This document shows, one piece after another, positions 10,928-21,730 of a stretch of 64,000 bases of DNA. Source of the DNA: Chrysogorgia sp. JL179-B06. Lineage: Eukaryota > Cnidaria > Anthozoa > Scleralcyonacea > Chrysogorgiidae. The stretch's first letter is position 1. Each line of letters begins with the position of its first letter. Under the pieces are notes generated by a model. That model was not told the origin of the DNA and ran no database searches. It worked only from the letters and a program-made list of their open reading frames with translations. Made by a program: the position numbers and the translations under genes. The stretch is from positions 1,445,001 to 1,509,000 of the forward strand of contig JAYKKM010000047.1 in NCBI GenBank assembly GCA_035772405.1. The letters are read 5' to 3'.

Positions 10928-11645
10928 CCTATTAATGCGATATCACCACATATATTATCAATTTAAAGCTATATAGAGCATGGTTACGAAATCTAATTTC
11001 ACGAAATTGTGGTCAACTGTTCTATTTACCAAAATAACTGTGTGCTATTGCGCAGTTTAAAGTCCTTTGTAATTCTGTTTGTGGTTTTGAAGTTGATACT
11101 GTTGTATCTCCGATAAATTATCTACCATAACGTAAATTAAATTATACAAAGGACTATACTCCGCAAAGCAAAAATGAATTACAAAAGACTACTCCGCAAG
11201 GCAAAATATTTATGTTTTCTTTCGTGAAATTAGATTTCATAACCATCTTCTATGGTCAATTAGCTTTAAAGTGCATATAACGGGTATTTAACATATATGT
11301 AATCTATGGATTCTCGTGAGAAAAACGTAATATATCTTGTCAGCCGAAAATTTCATCAGACTTTTTTGCTGTTAAAGTTGACGGAAGTGATGTCATAGCG
11401 GGCATCTGCTATGACATCACTTCTGTCAACTTTAACAGCAAAGTCATTATGCATGTGTGACGAAATTCCAGATATTTGCATATCAAACAAACTGAAATAT
11501 TTCAAAAACAAAGCGAGGAAGCAAAAATCTTCAAAAGAAGTTACTTTATCATTTTAAAAGTTCTTCCAAATAAGACAATACATTTTTTTGACGTTATAGG
11601 CACTTTAAATTGATATGTGGCGATATACTAGATAATCCTATTGCT
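10928..11645. repeat. Nested inverted repeats, including a 32-bp hairpin at 11368-11439
   Basis: The outer arms (ATATCACCACATAT..ATCAATTTAAAG near 10938-10968) recur inverted near 11610-11635. A second pair (GGTTACGAAATCTAATTTCA near 10983-11002 versus TGAAATTAGATTTCATAACC near 11225-11244) lies inside. A third is the hairpin 11368-11399 / 11408-11439: 32-nt arms with one mismatch and an 8-nt loop. The layout suggests foldback elements inserted into one another. Confidence 0.7.
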
Positions 11646-12039
11646 ACCTTAAGTACAACCGAAAGTTCTCGGTGTCAACGTCATCGAGAAAACGTAAACA
11701 TTCACTCAGTAGTTCTAAGGACTGAAAATTATGAATTTATCTTGTTTTGTAAGAAAAATTCTATTCTAAACACATGGCGTTCTTGACGTTCGCTTCGTCA
11801 AAATTAATGAAAACAACGAAGGTCTATCTAACGTTGCGATGACGCTGTATTCACTACAATTCGACGTCAAGGTTCCGAGGACCTACGATTTAAGGTCGTT
11901 ATCCGAGAAGACCAAAAAGTCTTACCATTTGCTGCCACTAGACCACAACAGCTGGTTAAATGTTAGGGGAAGTGAGTTTTTTAACGGTCAATGGATAAAT
12001 GGTATATAAAAATGACCAGAAACACTCGACCGACCTACT
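11646..12039. other. Downstream flank of the M8 peptidase gene, no gene seen
   Basis: No ORF or splice-consistent exon was found. The block at about 11815-11960 has richer, coding-like composition (TTATCCGAGAAGACC, TTACCATTTGC) but is closed in the frames checked. No clear AATAAA was found just downstream of the M8 stop on the minus strand. Confidence 0.4.
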
Positions 12040-14109
12040 TCATATGTAAAAAATTGTACTTTCTAATAACTGTGATGTAAATATTACTAGAATTAAAATA
12101 TATCCTATTCTGGTAATTGGTTTCGAGAATCCATTCCTTAGGTTATTATCAGTATTTGTCTCATCAAGTTGTGTTTCGTGGATTGATGTATAACTCTCTA
12201 AGTCCCAACTCTTTGAACAATGTCCAGAACAGAGTTCTTCGCACGGAGGACATCGCAGTGATCCACTAATAAACCACTTATCCAAAGTACCATTGATATA
12301 AACAACGTGATCTTGTTTGGGGCATAAGTATGTTTTTTCTCCGACAATGATATACAGTCTGTTATTTACACAAGAGTATTTATAGCATCCACTACCCCAG
12401 TCTAACATTGTTCTCGTTACTAGTCCTCTTTGTGCGGTCCACTGGCTTGCTTGTTCCACACATTTGGATTCTTCGCCGTAACTTTCCAATGCATAATTCT
12501 CGGAATGCGATGGCCCATTTTCTGGAATACTGCATGACGTTTCTCTTGTGTTGGCTGGTGATTTTTTCAGAGTAAACTTTTGATAAAAGGGGCAATAATC
12601 CGCCAGACTAACGGATCCGCCAAACATCTTGGTATCTTTGATGAGTCTTACAGTTGTTGGGGAGTCATTAGTTGTTAGATGGTTAAAATATTGGTATACT
12701 TTAGGAAGAGATTTTGAATATTTCTGAAGATTACATAAAGCAATAGCGTCTTTACTGTGAGTACATCGAGTATGTAATGGCGTTTGTTTGGTTTGAAAGC
12801 AAAATGGCGCTGGAGATTCATTTTTATTGATCTTAATTTTCATCCAACTTCGACAGCTACGTTTTGCGAATAAACATCCAAGTTGTTTGCCCCAGTCAAG
12901 GTCCTCTGAAGTCTTGTAGTTCACTCTGTACCACCCGGTGTCCTCCATCAAAGCCAGTGTGGTTCTTGAAAACACGGGATTCTGGGTATAAGTCCCTGTC
13001 ATGGCCTCATTTTCGAATAACCTTTTTTCCCAATGTGTCCATTTTGTTCCCGCGGCTCCCTGATTCTCAATTTCCGCTCCTTCCAAGCTGGGACAGCGGA
13101 AATGTCTCCTCACTTCCCGTTTCACCCGTGGTGTCACTATCATCTGGATTTTATGTTTCATTGAACCGTAGACTGTTTCCCAGTCCTCACGTTCTATTGT
13201 TCTTGCCACTCGGTTACTCCATTGGTATAAATTAGTAACGTTATTATATCGCGGAAGACCAAATTTATCTCTCACTGTCAAAGGTTGACCCAAATGGTCC
13301 CTGTAGAACGCATACAACCCTGCACTGAATCCAAGGGCATGGAATATTTCGTGTTTTATGGTCGCTAAAAGACTTGGGTAGTGACGTGAATCGTCTTGCA
13401 GTTCATTAGGACATATGTTAGCGAACCCTGCAATAGGCCTGTCCAGTGAGTGCTCTTGTTGACAATATGAAGCATACGCAACAGCTTTTGTTTCGTCACA
13501 GTGACGTGTTTGTAAAGAAGATACATACAATACAAAATCCTTGTTAGTTATGCCTTTGTTCTCTTTTCTTTTGTCATTTGAATGAGTCGCGCAATGAGAG
13601 CCATGCACATTACACACCCTGCATTGATCCAAATGTTCTTGCGGGATTACAACTGGTCCACAGTGTGTTGTCACGCACTCATTTTTACAGAATAATAAAT
13701 TTCCCTTATGTTTACCACTCCGGTCTTTCAGGAAATACGAATGATCACGGCACATATGCTGTAGTTTAATCGGTAGTTTTGAAGGACGTACTTTAAGGGT
13801 TTTATGAAAATAGTCTAAAGCCTCAGGGATAAGCCTTTCCACGATCAAATACCGACTTCTGACATTCAAACGCTCCAAACTCCTGTCATAAGTCACATGA
13901 AAACGCATGTTTTGTTCTGGAGACTGGGCACGAACTGAAAGAACTGGACCAACTGGCACGTGATGTACCATTTCTTTTTTTGTTGGAATCCAGTGTCGCG
14001 CATGCGTAGAACAAAATGAAAAGTTTAAGATGAAAAACAGCGTTATGGTATTTCGTATGGAAATTCTTCGGTAACACGTTTTTCTTTTATCTAAAAGAGT
14101 AAACAACAA
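12040..14109 (-). CDS. M8 (leishmanolysin-like) zinc metallopeptidase, 689 aa, intronless
   Basis: A metallopeptidase predicted at the cell surface or secreted. The M8 zinc site is clear: HEIFHALGFS (HExxH at residues 253-257), third zinc ligand in THWEKRLF (His359), and a Met-turn EAMTG (Met370) exactly 11 residues later, as in leishmanolysin. A hydrophobic stretch near residues 20-33 (ITLFFILNFSF) suggests a signal peptide or anchor. Many cysteines fall between 120 and 235 and again in the C-terminal part (CPPCEELCSGHC). The last ~22 residues (YILILVIFTSQLL) are hydrophobic and end the chain, so a C-terminal membrane or GPI-type anchor is likely. Length and domain order fit LMLN-type family members. 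The first ATG of the frame was taken. It has no intron while neighbouring genes are split into tiny exons, so it may be a retrocopy or an old intronless paralogue. The substrate is unknown. Confidence 0.9.
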   Translation of the reverse strand: MLFTLLDKRKTCYRRISIRNTITLFFILNFSFCSTHARHWIPTKKEMVHHVPVGPVLSVRAQSPEQNMRFHVTYDRSLERLNVRSRYLIVERLIPEALDYFHKTLKVRPSKLPIKLQHMCRDHSYFLKDRSGKHKGNLLFCKNECVTTHCGPVVIPQEHLDQCRVCNVHGSHCATHSNDKRKENKGITNKDFVLYVSSLQTRHCDETKAVAYASYCQQEHSLDRPIAGFANICPNELQDDSRHYPSLLATIKHEIFHALGFSAGLYAFYRDHLGQPLTVRDKFGLPRYNNVTNLYQWSNRVARTIEREDWETVYGSMKHKIQMIVTPRVKREVRRHFRCPSLEGAEIENQGAAGTKWTHWEKRLFENEAMTGTYTQNPVFSRTTLALMEDTGWYRVNYKTSEDLDWGKQLGCLFAKRSCRSWMKIKINKNESPAPFCFQTKQTPLHTRCTHSKDAIALCNLQKYSKSLPKVYQYFNHLTTNDSPTTVRLIKDTKMFGGSVSLADYCPFYQKFTLKKSPANTRETSCSIPENGPSHSENYALESYGEESKCVEQASQWTAQRGLVTRTMLDWGSGCYKYSCVNNRLYIIVGEKTYLCPKQDHVVYINGTLDKWFISGSLRCPPCEELCSGHCSKSWDLESYTSIHETQLDETNTDNNLRNGFSKPITRIGYILILVIFTSQLLESTIFYI

Positions 14110-14508
14110 ACAACGTTAAAGCCTTTAAGGTTGATTTCCATCGTATTATGTTTTGATGTACGTACTGATGCATGGAAGCATAAACGCATGAGTTTAACCA
14201 TGATATTCAACTTTTTACATACGTTTACGTATACGGGAGAAAAAACAGCAGTGAAAATCAGCCATTTATCATATTTTACTGAAGACGAATTGCTTTATAA
14301 AAGTGTTTATACACTGAAAATCCTGTTACTTGAAAGGACTATATAAATTATAAAGATTGGCGTTTACAACTCTTTCATATCTCACTTTGATCTTGATATG
14401 TTAAGATTTGTTTGATGTGTAAATGTACTCACTTTGACGTCACACTGTATATTATAATGACGTATTGATACTAAACATACGAAGTTACGTTTCGAGTGAT
14501 TATACGCA
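14110..14508. other. Upstream flank of the M8 gene
   Basis: This is the putative promoter side of the M8 gene. It contains an AAGCCTTTAAGG motif and AT-rich sequence, but no TATA box could be assigned with confidence. A short + strand open frame (14131-14346) has no recognisable product. Confidence 0.4.
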
Positions 14509-14956
14509 ACCTCGTTCCCAGGGCATTTTGCCTCCACGGTGGCCGGAAGGTCGGCGAAAATGGCCCTGGGATCGGCTGGTCACATGACACCCAGAATTTC
14601 TGGGTGTTTAGATATGATAATTTTTGTGGTCTTTGTTCCATTGCCTTTGTCTACTTTGTTGACCTGAATAACTGATAAATATTCAATGCTCTTCAGAGTT
14701 GTTCATGTCAGCATTCGTCTGTAAAAGCAGCTAACAAGCTTAATAATCCGTATGAAGAAGCATATATCCAATTTAGCGAAAGCTATCACTTCTAATTTGC
14801 TGTAAAATTTGAAGACAGCATTCAGATTTAGATGAATAAATTATACTCGGCTGAATTAATTAGTTTTATGACAAGCCAATCGCATTATAGAATGGACCAG
14901 CCGATCCCAGGGCCATTTTCGCCGACCTTCCGCCGTGGAGGCAAAATGCCCTGGGA
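14509..14956. mobile_element. MITE 'AACCTCGTNCCCAGGGC', copy 1
   Basis: The left end reads AACCTCGTTCCCAGGGCATT, then TTGCCTCCACGGTGG and CCCTGGGATCGGCTGGTC. The same blocks return inverted near 14900-14956. It is about 450 bp with no ORF. Copies lie at 28242-28714 (complete) and 31441-31828 (right end lost), with end fragments near 44153 and 54620. Confidence 0.85.
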
Positions 14957-16260
14957 GGCCATTATGCAGTGTGTGTCAAAATGAGGATCATTTACATATC
15001 AAACAAATCTTATTATCTCAAGCCAACAAAGTGAAATATAGAAGAGTTGTAAACGCCAATCTTTATCATTTCTGCAGTTCTATCAAGTAAGATAGTTTAT
15101 TTCGAATTGAATTTTTCACTGCTTAAACGCTTTAACCCTGAATTAGTGAAAAAAACGTTGGACGAAATTATAGGAGTGGTGGAAAATAAAGAAGGTTTCG
15201 TTTACAGACATTTTTTCTTGGAATTTTTTTGTAACCATCACCATGCATGCATAATGTCACAGTTGTGATAACAAATCTTAACTCAAAAAAGTGAGATATG
15301 GAGAGTTGTATATTCGCCAATATGAATGATATCTTTCAAGTAAGAGAGTGCTGTACTTGCAACGCAACATTGTTGCGAGACAAGTTGTAGCATTGTGATG
15401 CACTTTCGTTACGAAACACCTTCGTCACAATTCTTTGTTAGATCTGAACCAATCTATGTTTTTGAGGCAAGAAAATTCAGGAATTTTTATTGACCAAAGT
15501 TGTTTCTTCCAGTGACGTAAGTGACGTTACCGGCAGTTTGACCTACTAAGATCAACGTTTATGAGTGTTATTGAGGTTGATTATCGGATACACGGGGGGT
15601 AAAAACCTTCGAAGATCATTTAATTATTTGTTGTTTATAAACACTTGTTAGAGCGAGGTCTGTACGCGAAGGTATTTGCCTGAGATTTTCGTACTATTTG
15701 AAAAACGAATCATGGTCTGGAAACTCAGACTGTATGTATTTTAGTATAATGAAGCAATCATCCAATAGAATCGTTTGGGTTTAATCGCTCTACCGTGTTG
15801 TTTAAATATTAATAAACCTAAAACAAAGGATGTGCACGGTGTAAGGTACGGTTCAACATCAAAACGTAGCTCATTATAGTCGCTTTGAAGTTTGCCGAGT
15901 TTCCAGACCATATCTCGATTGACTATGGTTATAGGTACTTTAAACTTAAATTAAGTAAAACGTTTTTGCAAGTGGATTTAACATGCGAGGTCTGTACTAC
16001 TTTGATACGGACCGCTCGTTATCAGAAAGCGTGATTCTCAGGATTAGGGACCGGGGGAAATAAAAGTAATATTAAACCGCAAAAATATTTGTATATCACT
16101 TTTTTTGTTATTTAAAGTTCAATGCATGTATCCATTAGATACAGGTTATGTTTTCACTAGTTTTGCACGCTAGAAAGAATTTTACGCGATATACCTGTAA
16201 ATCTTGATGAGTTACCTGTTTGCTTTGTGTTCTTTAAGGTCTCGATTAATCTTTGTTTTT
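14957..16260. repeat. Non-coding stretch with a dispersed inverted-repeat family (15700-15960)
   Basis: ATGGTCTGGAAACTCAG near 15712 is inverted at 15896 (GAGTTTCCAGACCAT). The block AATAAACCTAAAACAAAGGA..GAAGTTTGCCGAGTTTCC recurs at 37090-37200, so this is a repeat family. No gene is recognised in the remainder. Confidence 0.55.
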
Positions 16261-16263
16261 TAG

Positions 16264-16355
16264 AGGATGTGAAAGAAAAATCAAGGAAGAGCGTCATTGA
16301 TGTGAATAAAGCTAAAAAAAAGATTTGTAGAATGTATATATATAGCCCTGTTTAG
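16264..16355 (+). CDS. Possible terminal exon, lysine-rich, unrecognised
   Basis: A good acceptor with a T-rich tract (CTTTGTTTTTTAG) precedes an open frame of 29 codons ending in TAG. The peptide is lysine-rich (DVKEKSRKSV, NKAKKK). No family was recognised, and the frame is short enough to occur by chance. No upstream exon was tied to it. Confidence 0.25.
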
Positions 16356-16772
16356 TTCGATAATGTCGTTTGTTCATAGGTATATCTCTGTAAAAGCACT
16401 TGAAAAACGGTAACGAATTAAAAAATTATAGCCTTCCATTTCGATTGTTTTGCACAAACAGTGTTAATATACTGACATTATTGTTGTATACCTTTGTACT
16501 TTTCTCAGTAGTAACATTTAAATTTGTAAATTTAAATTTTTAAGATTTATAGACGACAATTTTAGACGACAGTAATAGTCCTTGCAGAATAATACAAGAC
16601 CATGTATATAACATTCACAAATATAATATAAGCTTAATTACTTTAGTTTATTTCGGTCGGTGTTATATTTTTCCACCAGAAAAGAGACGAATGCTTACAT
16701 GGATATGCAATGTCGAAATAAAACATGGCAATGTTCAATGTCTAATATAATATTATAGATAAAAATAACTAT

Positions 16773-16853
16773 TTATTTACCAGCTTTCTTGATCTTTGCT
16801 CGTTTCCAATGCAGTTGAAGTGAAGTGATCAAACCAGCAAGAAAAACAACCAA
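16773..16853 (-). CDS. Possible terminal exon of a small membrane protein
   Basis: On the minus strand a long pyrimidine tract and ATTATCACAG acceptor precede 26 codons plus TAA. The peptide starts LVVFLAGLITSLQL, a plausible end of a membrane helix, and finishes HWKRAKIKKAGK, a basic tail. The stop codon overlaps AATAAA. It begins in phase 0, which would match the possible minus-strand exon at 17459-17651. The family is not recognised. The support is the strong acceptor plus protein-like composition. Confidence 0.35.
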   Translation of the reverse strand: MVVFLAGLITSLQLHWKRAKIKKAGK

Positions 16854-17458
16854 CTGTGATAATCAGTATGAAGAACAACAGAAAGAGATAAAAGCAAAAG
16901 TTCAGTGTAAAACAAAACAACATCTAATATCTGAGTCCATGTGATTTTTTAAAACACTTTTCAGATTTCCTATTAAAATTGTCCGCTGACACAGGCGTCA
17001 AGCATCACGTCATTTTGCTTTCTGGCTCAGTGCTAGCTATTTTAAACCGTCGAGTATGGACGAAGAGATGACTCAACCTTAAACCTAACCCAAACTGTAG
17101 CTAACCCTAACCTAATGATAAATAAAGTCCAGACAAAAACAGAAAGGTCCTTTTGAGTCATCCCTTTTAGAAGTACGTGCACGCAATAACACCTCGCCCA
17201 CCTGTCGTATGATATATCAGATAAAAACAGATTAGAATTAGCAAATGCTGGAAATTAATCGGCCATGTTTATTTGCTAAGTATAACCATAGACCGATTAA
17301 AACGAATCGCCCAAAAGGAGTAATCGGAACTTACAGGTTGGATCTACCATTTTAGATAATATACCATATATTATATATATATTTCATTGTGTCACTACAT
17401 CATTCGAGGTGTTATCTGGAGTCACGCATGGCTCTATTTTTGGCCTAAAATGACCTAC

Positions 17459-17651
17459 CTCGTAAATTCTCTTGAACAAGTGCATAATTAATACTTTTAT
17501 ATGTTGATTACACGGTGATTTTTTATTCAACCTCGTTTTTCTCAAATTTGCAATCCCTTCTGAATGATGAACTTTGGTAATTTGGATAGATGGTCTGTGG
17601 AGAATATGTCTATATTCATCCAACGAAGATGGTTTATTTGTTTTAGATGCG
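17459..17651 (-). CDS. Possible internal exon, unrecognised (phase-compatible with 16773-16853)
   Basis: A 64-codon open stretch with peptide features SLDEYRHILHRPSIQITKV and NLRKTRLNKKSP, ending at a GAG|GTAGGT donor in phase 0. The acceptor (AACTTTAG) is weak. It could precede the membrane-protein tail at 16773-16853, giving one minus-strand gene. It overlaps the competing + strand candidate at 17647-17729 by a few bases, so at most one may be real. Confidence 0.3.
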
Positions 17652-17729
17652 CTAAAGTTCTATCGTTTTTCGAAAATTATTTTACCATACAAAGTCGTGG
17701 AATTAACACCAGAAGAAATTTATAACTGA
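17647..17729 (+). CDS. Possible terminal exon, unrecognised
   Basis: A strong acceptor TTTATTTGTTTTAG precedes 26 codons and TGA. The peptide (ALKFYRFSKIILPYKVV, ELTPEEIYN) looks like real protein sequence. It starts with two bases of a split codon. No upstream exon or family was identified. Confidence 0.35.
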
Positions 17730-18003
17730 AATAGCAAAGAAAACCATTTACTATTTTGAAGCGAGAGAGTATAATGGGCCGGCCTTTTAAATAATTTGTA
17801 TTTTAGGTAACATTTTTATATTTCTATTTTTATTAATTTAAATTTTTAATTTAAATTTTGTACTTATTTTGTACTTACCCATTGTAAACAGTTGTTTAAG
17901 AATTAAACTTTACCTTAAACTAGACCTAACGACCTATATCGAGGAATACACCATGTCTTAACGAGAGAACTATACGTTTACTTCGTACAAAGAAACAAAA
18001 CAA

Positions 18004-18442
18004 AGTAAAGTGGTACTACGATCAAATTCTTATCTATCGATATTTTTACGTATTTATAAAGCAGAGCTGCTAAATATTAAGAAACCGTTTTGCGATTCGA
18101 CGATGGCAAGTATTATTTTTCTGACTCCGAATCTGGAGTTATGTCCGCCTTCCTGACCAGCGAGCGTAAGGAAGTGACGTCAGACTATCACGAAGACTCC
18201 CTGCACCATAGTGATCCCGGTCCTTTTTTCAAATTCGTCTGAAAGGCTGGACATTTCATCTACTTCTCGAAGAAAACAAGTAACCTCGACGCAGTAGTGA
18301 TCTTAGAGCTCAAAATACTTACTTCACAATACCATTTTTACGGGTTTTTTTACATCGATGATCACTTTCGACCCTGAAATACTATTCTATGCTAAAGAAA
18401 ATCTAAAAACGGGGGTGAATTTTCATCGTAGTGCCACTTTAA
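18004..18442. mobile_element. TTAA-flanked MITE, copy 2 (family of 8632-9184)
   Basis: Shares AGTGGTACTACGATCAAA at the left, the block CGATATTTTTACGTATTTAT, and TTTTCATCGTAGTGCCACTT at the right. It is about 110 bp shorter than copy 1 because of internal deletions. The right junction is TTAA. The minus-strand frame just beyond (about 18443-18540, containing NGAPFARKVVGEV) may be a coding relic it landed in. Confidence 0.75.
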
Positions 18443-18734
18443 GGAAATTATCTACTTCTCCCACGACTTTCCGAGCAAATGGTGCTCCATTTAGGAAAAT
18501 AAAATTGATGTGTGCATTTCTTCCATCATCTTCATCTTGTTCACTGATTTATTATGGTTATGTGACTAGAAGACATGATGTGCAATCCAAATCCAAAAGC
18601 CTTGCTGGCTTTGTTGTTATATATTATACTGAGTTCTTTTTGGTACACTGCATGTACTTTCGTTGTCAACGTCATATCTGGCGTTCAGGAGTTTGACTTC
18701 TTTATATTACAAGACATAATTTGACATTGTGCAG

Positions 18735-18887
18735 GCTGCGCAGAAATTAGAACAACATAAATTAAAACGACCTTCATTTTGGCAGTTTGTTCCTGTCAAT
18801 TTAGAAGAAAAAGCAGCATTAACTGACCTCGTGGTAACATTTGGCCTCACGCGTTCTGTAGTGAATGCATGTCATTATAATTACTAA
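18735..18887 (+). CDS. Possible exon, unrecognised, well-formed acceptor
   Basis: An ACATTGTGCAG acceptor precedes a 50-codon open frame (AAQKLEQHKLKRPSFWQFV, then NLEEKAALTDLV) with stop TAA at 18885-18887. A donor CTCGTG|GTAACA at 18833 would end the exon in phase 0 after 33 codons. The composition is protein-like, but the family is not recognised. It may be part of a host gene or an old transposon. Confidence 0.4.
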   Translation, partial: AAQKLEQHKLKRPSFWQFVPVNLEEKAALTDLVVTFGLTRSVVNACHYNY

Positions 18888-20283
18888 TAGAAGGTAAACG
18901 ACGCCATGTTTCCTGAGCCCTGTAAAACTGTAATTGGTTTCATATGGCTGCAATTGTCTCACTCATGCATGATTAATAGGCCATTCCTTCAAAAGTATCG
19001 GTTCATTTATCTTCTTAAACTTACTCAAATTTAATTTTGCAGAAGATAAAGTCTTTGAGACCATATTTGATTTGTTTAAAGAGAAGATTACAACCATGGA
19101 TGTTCTAGAAAAACTACTGATGCGATGAACGTGCGCGTCAGTACATAACAATAACAAATAATAAAGACTAATGCAAAAAAGAAGGCTATAATATTCTAGC
19201 TGAGAGGTTTACAACACATGATATAAGACTGAGACGTGAAGAAAGGTTAGGTCTGTAGGCTTAAAAATAAAAACACTAAGTAAAGTTTGTTATTGTTTTG
19301 GTAGTACTTTTTCTCTACATGTTGATGTATTATACAATTATTTTAATGTATAAAACCAAATAATCTCACATTTATTTATTTATTAAAGCAATAAAACAAC
19401 AAAGTAATATACATTTAAATAGAGCAAAAATAGAGCAATAAAGTAATATTACATTTAAATTTACTTGTGTACTGTATATGTCATGGCATTTTAAGTTTCA
19501 ATAATATCTCAAATAGTCATATTTATACAATATATTCATAGACAATTTCTCTTTATATTTCACTTCACATGATTTTATGGTCCCCAGACCCTTCTGTCTG
19601 TACTAGGCGCAAAAAAATGGCGTCACCTGGTAAGAGACAGCAGGCAACTCTTGGATTCATTTGAACTATGCTCGCTTTAGAATTAGATGAAAAAGTTTGC
19701 TCAAATTGCTGCAAATTGTCTTTCCTATAGCCTGCGTGGCGGCGTTAGGGGAGGGGGAAAGCGGAAAGGCGAAGTGGGGGTTTCATCCGCACTCACCCCA
19801 GGCAGGCTATGTCTTTCCGAGCTTCTAGATTTCAAAATTTTCTGGGGGAGGACACCCCGACCCCCCTTAAAATGCGGTCACGGATTACCTGCTTGTCGAT
19901 TTCAGCTGCCCCAACTTTAAGTCCGTTCCTACGCCTCTGTTCACAGATCCAAATATATACCGCCTTGCAGTGAGTTACCAGGCTGGTGTAGAAAAATATG
20001 CTTACTGGTAAAACAATCTTTAGAGCAGCTACTCTGGGTGTTCTGGAGAGATTGTTTAAATGATGTGACGATGCAGAGAATTAAGATGCAGAGCCGTTGA
20101 AGATGTTGACCGTGTATTATATAAATACCATGCAGTATGCATAATTTCCGTGGCTGACGTCAGGTCGAATATTCTTTTGAATTTATTGAGAATTCGTGAA
20201 AAGGATGCATGCTGCTGCTGGTATTTATGGAAAAGTTTTTTAAAGAGTTTTACTTTTACCACCCATTTTATATGTAGACTGAT
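18888..20283. other. Intergenic; one short transposon-like ORF start
   Basis: Mostly AT-rich sequence with no recognised gene. At 19617-19664 an ATG opens a 15-codon frame starting MASPGKRQQATLGFI, which resembles the N-terminus of hAT/BED-type transposase proteins, with a CSNCC-like pair nearby in another frame. A GC-rich patch lies at 19730-19870 with no supported product. Confidence 0.35.
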
Positions 20284-21648
20284 TTATTTTGTCGCAATTG
20301 TTCTGATGTCAAGCCATTGTACCGAAGAATACTTCAAATGTCTAAATACCTTTCTGTCCCAAACTCTTGCTTCTCGGTATCTTCCAATAACCAATGAAAA
20401 TGTCGAGTAATAAGATGGTATAAAAACGTTTGCCAACGAACAAATTATTTGCTCGTGGATACCAATTGTGTCTTTACTCGTTAATGGGTTGCTCCTTTGA
20501 AGTTTCTTCAAAAAATAAAAATCTCGAGCGAAATAAACTTTGTAACCTGCTTCAACAAGTGGTTTAAACCACGTCGAGTTTAGCTCATCTGTTGCTATGT
20601 ATAGTTTCTTAGAAATTTGTAGTGCGTTGGCTTTCGTTAACTTTTTTAACCAATGTTGTAAAGGCAGAGATATTCCGGTTTTGTGATTTGTTCGTCGAAC
20701 GTGAATAGCATTGAAAGGTTTTCCTAAAGTTTGTATAATATCTTTAACCTGCTGAATAATTTGTTGTGTTGGTTGTATATAATCGACGATAGCTCGTTGT
20801 GCAATTAATGCTCGTTTATAATTTGTAAAAAACAGGGTTCTGACAAACAGTGTACCTTTTTCAAAATAAATCATGTTTTCGTTTCGTTCCCGCAGGTCAG
20901 CTAGAAATTCCCAAATGCCACTATTATCCTTGCCTTCCCCCATGCACTCTCGTCGATAACTAGGCACGTCAACTGGTTCTCTGAGACCAGTAACCTTTTT
21001 GATACGGTTGATATTTTTCTTCCTTCTGGTAAAATCGCGGGGCAAAATATCAATCCAAAGCTGAACCAATCCATTGCGGCAAACATTGTACCAAGAAAGT
21101 GTCTCACTATATTCTCGGAGGAAATCATTGTGACTTGATTTTATTTCCTGGACAGGTACCAAAAATGACAATTTTTTAATATTAATAATTTTGGAGAGCG
21201 GAACTAATTCCTGTGCGCCGAGCATATTATAGATGGTATAGCCCGCTGACCTGCTGTAGTGAGCCATATGTTTTAACATCTGATCGTGAGGAGCCAATGG
21301 CTGAACAAGGAGTGTTCTTCGAAGCAACAGCGCCATAATTACAGCATTTTCTAACGCAATTCTTTGATTATTCCATCCTCCTCCAGGAGGCTGATACGAT
21401 AAATATTTAGTAATATTGGCACAATGTAATAGTACTCCATCCTTGTAGACCACTTGCTTCATTGCTTCGCATTTTTGTGTTATTTTATGACTTAAATTTA
21501 TTTTATGGCCCCATTGATTTGTTCTCTTGATTATTATTACCACAATGATAAGCAGTGTTAATGTTCTTAATATTTGTAGTTTCCTTTTACTGTGCCGTCG
21601 TAAAAGTGATATTGGAAAATGATTCACCACTTCATTTAATGTTTTCAT
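20284..21648 (-). CDS. O-fucosyltransferase-like type II membrane glycosyltransferase, 454 aa, intronless
   Basis: Predicted Golgi/ER-lumen glycosyltransferase that would use GDP-fucose. The N-terminal ~25 residues are basic and cytosolic, and residues 26-40 (ILRTLTLLIIVVIII) form a single signal-anchor helix. The GT65/68-type donor-site features follow. PPGGGWNNQRIALENAV (residues 87-103) matches the N-terminal G-x-G-x-x-N-Q motif, and NAIHVRRTNHK (313-323) sits where HxRRxD-type motifs bind GDP. Then come LYIATDE (349-355) and a C-terminal GIHEQIICSLANVFIPSYY..FS region. In HVRRTNH the usual acidic residue after RR is Asn, so activity is uncertain. The frame is complete, and its stop overlaps AATAAA. 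The ATG lies 82 bases from the ATG of a possible divergent gene at 21,731. The acceptor protein is unknown, and assignment to POFUT1, POFUT2 or another branch is not possible by eye. Confidence 0.7.
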   Translation of the reverse strand: MKTLNEVVNHFPISLLRRHSKRKLQILRTLTLLIIVVIIIKRTNQWGHKINLSHKITQKCEAMKQVVYKDGVLLHCANITKYLSYQPPGGGWNNQRIALENAVIMALLLRRTLLVQPLAPHDQMLKHMAHYSRSAGYTIYNMLGAQELVPLSKIINIKKLSFLVPVQEIKSSHNDFLREYSETLSWYNVCRNGLVQLWIDILPRDFTRRKKNINRIKKVTGLREPVDVPSYRRECMGEGKDNSGIWEFLADLRERNENMIYFEKGTLFVRTLFFTNYKRALIAQRAIVDYIQPTQQIIQQVKDIIQTLGKPFNAIHVRRTNHKTGISLPLQHWLKKLTKANALQISKKLYIATDELNSTWFKPLVEAGYKVYFARDFYFLKKLQRSNPLTSKDTIGIHEQIICSLANVFIPSYYSTFSLVIGRYREARVWDRKVFRHLKYSSVQWLDIRTIATK

Positions 21649-21730
21649 GATAGGTAGTTACCACTTACCATATACTCAAATGAATGTTCAGGTTATTTTC
21701 TTACTTTTTTGAATGTCTGCATGGTTCCAC

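Noticed and set aside
12392..13769. Short frames overlapping the M8 gene on both strands
   Set aside because: Shadows of a long ORF with a clear family signature.
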